In this document: in pieces, positions 15,024-16,505 of the stretch
How positions within the stretch are numbered: the stretch's first letter is position 1
How the letters are laid out: each line of letters opens with the position of its first letter
From: JANNFX01 sp031380225
GTDB lineage: Bacteria; Pseudomonadota; Alphaproteobacteria; Rhizobiales; Hyphomicrobiaceae
DNA: 16,505 nt
Assembly (NCBI GenBank): GCA_031380225.1
Contig: JANNFX010000164.1
Coordinates: 1 to 16,505 of the forward strand
Direction of reading: 5' to 3'
Notes under the pieces: model-generated
The model's database searches: none
Seen by the model: the letters and a program-made list of their open reading frames with translations, nothing else
Told to the model about the DNA's origin: nothing
Position numbers and translations under genes: made by a program

Positions 15024-15602
15024 ATGAGCGACCTCAAGCGTGCGTTGCGCGACAAAGCAAAACGAGCCAGAGGGCTTGCATTTGACACCCACGGGGCAGC
15101 AGCTGGCGACGCACTTGCGGCGCAAGGTTTGGCATTTCTGATCCAACAGGCCGCGCCCGGCACGGTATCCGGTTTTGTCGCCATCCGTGATGAAATCAAT
15201 CCATTGCCACTGCTAACTGTGCTGCACGCCGCCGCGTGGCGGCTAGCGCTGCCCGCTATGGTTGGCAAAGCGCAACCGCTCGAAATGCGGGCCTGGGCCC
15301 CCGGTGATCCGCTGGCCGCAACGACATGGGGTATTCAGGAGCCGTTACCGTCGGCTGGAGTCATTGACCCCGATATCGTCCTGGTTCCGTTATTGGCGTT
15401 CGATTTGGCTGGTCACCGGCTCGGTTATGGTGGCGGCTTCTATGACCGCACATTGGCTGGGCTCCGCGCCAAGAAACCGATCATCGCCGTTGGTTTGGCC
15501 TACGATGAGCAAAGGGTCGACGCCCTGCCTCATGCAGAGTATGACCAGCCCCTTGATTGGGTCCTGACGCCATCTGGGCCATACAAAGTTCCGCCCGTGT
15601 GA
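15024..15602 (+). CDS. ygfA: 5-formyltetrahydrofolate cyclo-ligase
   Basis: A 192-residue enzyme of the 5-FCL/MTHFS family is predicted; it converts 5-formyl-THF to 5,10-methenyl-THF using ATP in the cytoplasm, returning folate to one-carbon metabolism. The signature is GHRLGYGGGFYDRTLAGL near residues 130-147, preceded by PDIVLVPLLAFD. The N-terminal SDLKRALRDKAKRAR carries the usual basic helix. ATG 15024 gives the normal family length; the frame also opens at TTG 15012. It starts 34 bases after the predicted 6S RNA 3' end, so it is probably transcribed through from the 6S promoter, as in many proteobacteria. The ymdB-like gene follows after 21 bases. Confidence 0.92.
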   Translation: MSDLKRALRDKAKRARGLAFDTHGAAAGDALAAQGLAFLIQQAAPGTVSGFVAIRDEINPLPLLTVLHAAAWRLALPAMVGKAQPLEMRAWAPGDPLAATTWGIQEPLPSAGVIDPDIVLVPLLAFDLAGHRLGYGGGFYDRTLAGLRAKKPIIAVGLAYDEQRVDALPHAEYDQPLDWVLTPSGPYKVPPV

Positions 15603-15623
15603 CGGGTTAGAAAGCGAGTTTAA

Positions 15624-16445
15624 GTGCGCCTGCTGTTTCTTGGTGATGTCGTCGGCCGATCGGGCCGTAAAGCTGTTGTCGACGCGTTGCCCGGATTGCG
15701 GACGCGTTTCAATTTAGATTTCGTGATTGTCAACGCTGAGAACTCGGCCGGTGGGTTTGGTATCACCGAAAGCATTCTTGAAGAATTAATTGGCGCCGGC
15801 GCCGACGCGGTCACGCTTGGTAATCATGCCTTTGATCAAAAAGATGCCCTCGTATTTATTGATCGCCATCCGAATTTGGTCCGGCCGTTGAATTTTCCGA
15901 AAGGCACGCCTGGACGCGGCGCCTCATTGATCAAAGGCCGCAGCGGTGCCGAAGTGTTGGTCATCAACGCCATGGGCCGCGTGTTTATGACTGAGCTCGA
16001 TTGTCCGTTCCGTGCGATTGACAACGAAATTTCTGCGTGTCCCTTGAAGATAGCAGCCGACGCGATTTTCATCGATTTCCACGCCGAAGCGACAAGCGAG
16101 AAGCAAGCGTTGGCGCATTTCCTTGATGGCCGCGTCAGTGCCATTGCTGGCACACACACTCACAGTCCCACGGCAGACGACCGCGTTCTGCCTGGCGGCA
16201 CAGCCTACATTTCTGATGCCGGCATGTGTGGCGATTATCAAAGTGTCCTCGGCATGGACCTCGAAGAACCAGTCAACCGGTTCCTGACCCGCATTCCAAA
16301 AAATCGTTTCGAGCCGGCATTAGGCCCGGCCACTGTTTCGGGGTTAGCGGTTGAGATCGATAACAACACCGGCCTCGCCACACACTGCGGCGCGTTGCGA
16401 ATGGGCGGCGTGCTCAAACCCATTGAACCTCAGATTTGGCTGTGA
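15624..16445 (+). CDS. ymdB: YmdB-family metallophosphoesterase (TIGR00282)
   Basis: The 273-residue protein starts at GTG 15624. Metal-binding residues of the family are in place: Asp 8 (LFLGDVVGR), Glu 39 and Asn 40 (NAENSAGGFG), Asn 67 and His 68 (LGNHAFD), His 153 (IDFHAEATSEK), and His 178 and His 180 (GTHTHSPTAD). Bacillus subtilis YmdB hydrolyses 2',3'-cyclic nucleotides and cAMP and influences biofilm and sporulation choices. In Alphaproteobacteria its role is less known. It directly follows the cyclo-ligase gene, so the two are probably one operon. Length (B. subtilis YmdB is about 264 residues) and motifs are complete. The last 60 bases of the window contain no recognisable gene. 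Confidence 0.9.
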   Translation: MRLLFLGDVVGRSGRKAVVDALPGLRTRFNLDFVIVNAENSAGGFGITESILEELIGAGADAVTLGNHAFDQKDALVFIDRHPNLVRPLNFPKGTPGRGASLIKGRSGAEVLVINAMGRVFMTELDCPFRAIDNEISACPLKIAADAIFIDFHAEATSEKQALAHFLDGRVSAIAGTHTHSPTADDRVLPGGTAYISDAGMCGDYQSVLGMDLEEPVNRFLTRIPKNRFEPALGPATVSGLAVEIDNNTGLATHCGALRMGGVLKPIEPQIWL

Positions 16446-16505
16446 CGTATTTGAAGTTCCGGGTTTCACAAGCCGGGCGCGATCCCGCCTCCCCACAATT
16501 GTCAT

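Noticed and set aside
14683..15027. Plus-strand frame of 114 codons, considered as a zapA remnant
   Set aside because: It has no ZapA similarity that I can see and overlaps the whole 6S RNA.

Overview
The window (about 57% GC by eye) looks like a chromosomal segment of an alphaproteobacterium, most likely Hyphomicrobiales-like. The support is an alphaproteobacterial-type 6S RNA directly upstream of a 5-formyltetrahydrofolate cyclo-ligase gene and a TIGR00282/YmdB phosphoesterase gene, together with the T2SS secretin, pseudopilin and VCBS protein types. No transposase, integrase, tRNA, rRNA or CRISPR array was seen.

Layout. (1) 1-3143, minus strand: a large multicopper oxidase (MCO) with a Tat-like leader and all four copper motifs, then a strong intrinsic terminator, then a SCO1/SenC copper-chaperone domain fused to a C-terminal cytochrome c domain that runs off the left edge. 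(2) 3144-3490: divergent control region with two inverted repeats. (3) 3491-8448, mainly plus strand: a reduced and rearranged type II secretion cluster (secretin gspD, minor pseudopilin gspK, single-domain prepilin peptidase gspO, major pseudopilin gspG), interrupted by a small cysteine-containing secreted protein on the minus strand. No gspE, F, H, I, J, L, M or N is present here. (4) 8465-10639, minus strand: a predicted outer-membrane beta-barrel protein and a two-repeat VCBS protein with an acidic His/Cys-containing linker. (5) 11120-13502, plus strand: a membrane histidine kinase (CHASE4-like sensor, HAMP, HATPase) and a one-domain response regulator with an unusual insertion, one base apart. 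(6) 13503-13680: a strong GC-rich inverted repeat that resembles a dispersed intergenic repeat. (7) 13681-14496, minus strand: a GNAT-like acetyltransferase. (8) 14834-16445, plus strand: 6S RNA, the folate cyclo-ligase gene and the ymdB-like gene, which is ordinary housekeeping content.

How the parts may work together (inference). The copper oxidase and its SCO-cytochrome partner lie back to back with a T2SS secretin. T2SS-dependent export of multicopper oxidases is known for Geobacter OmpB and for Mn(II) oxidation in Pseudomonas putida. The left half could therefore be a metal-oxidising enzyme, its copper loading and electron path, and its export apparatus. The kinase/regulator pair, the outer-membrane protein and the VCBS protein may be accessories, but nothing in the sequence proves this link. 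The most unusual features are the SCO-cytochrome c fusion, the terminator between the two copper genes, the incomplete T2SS with odd prepilin leaders, the acidic metal-site-like linker in the VCBS protein and the 13-bp-arm inverted repeat near 13.6 kb.
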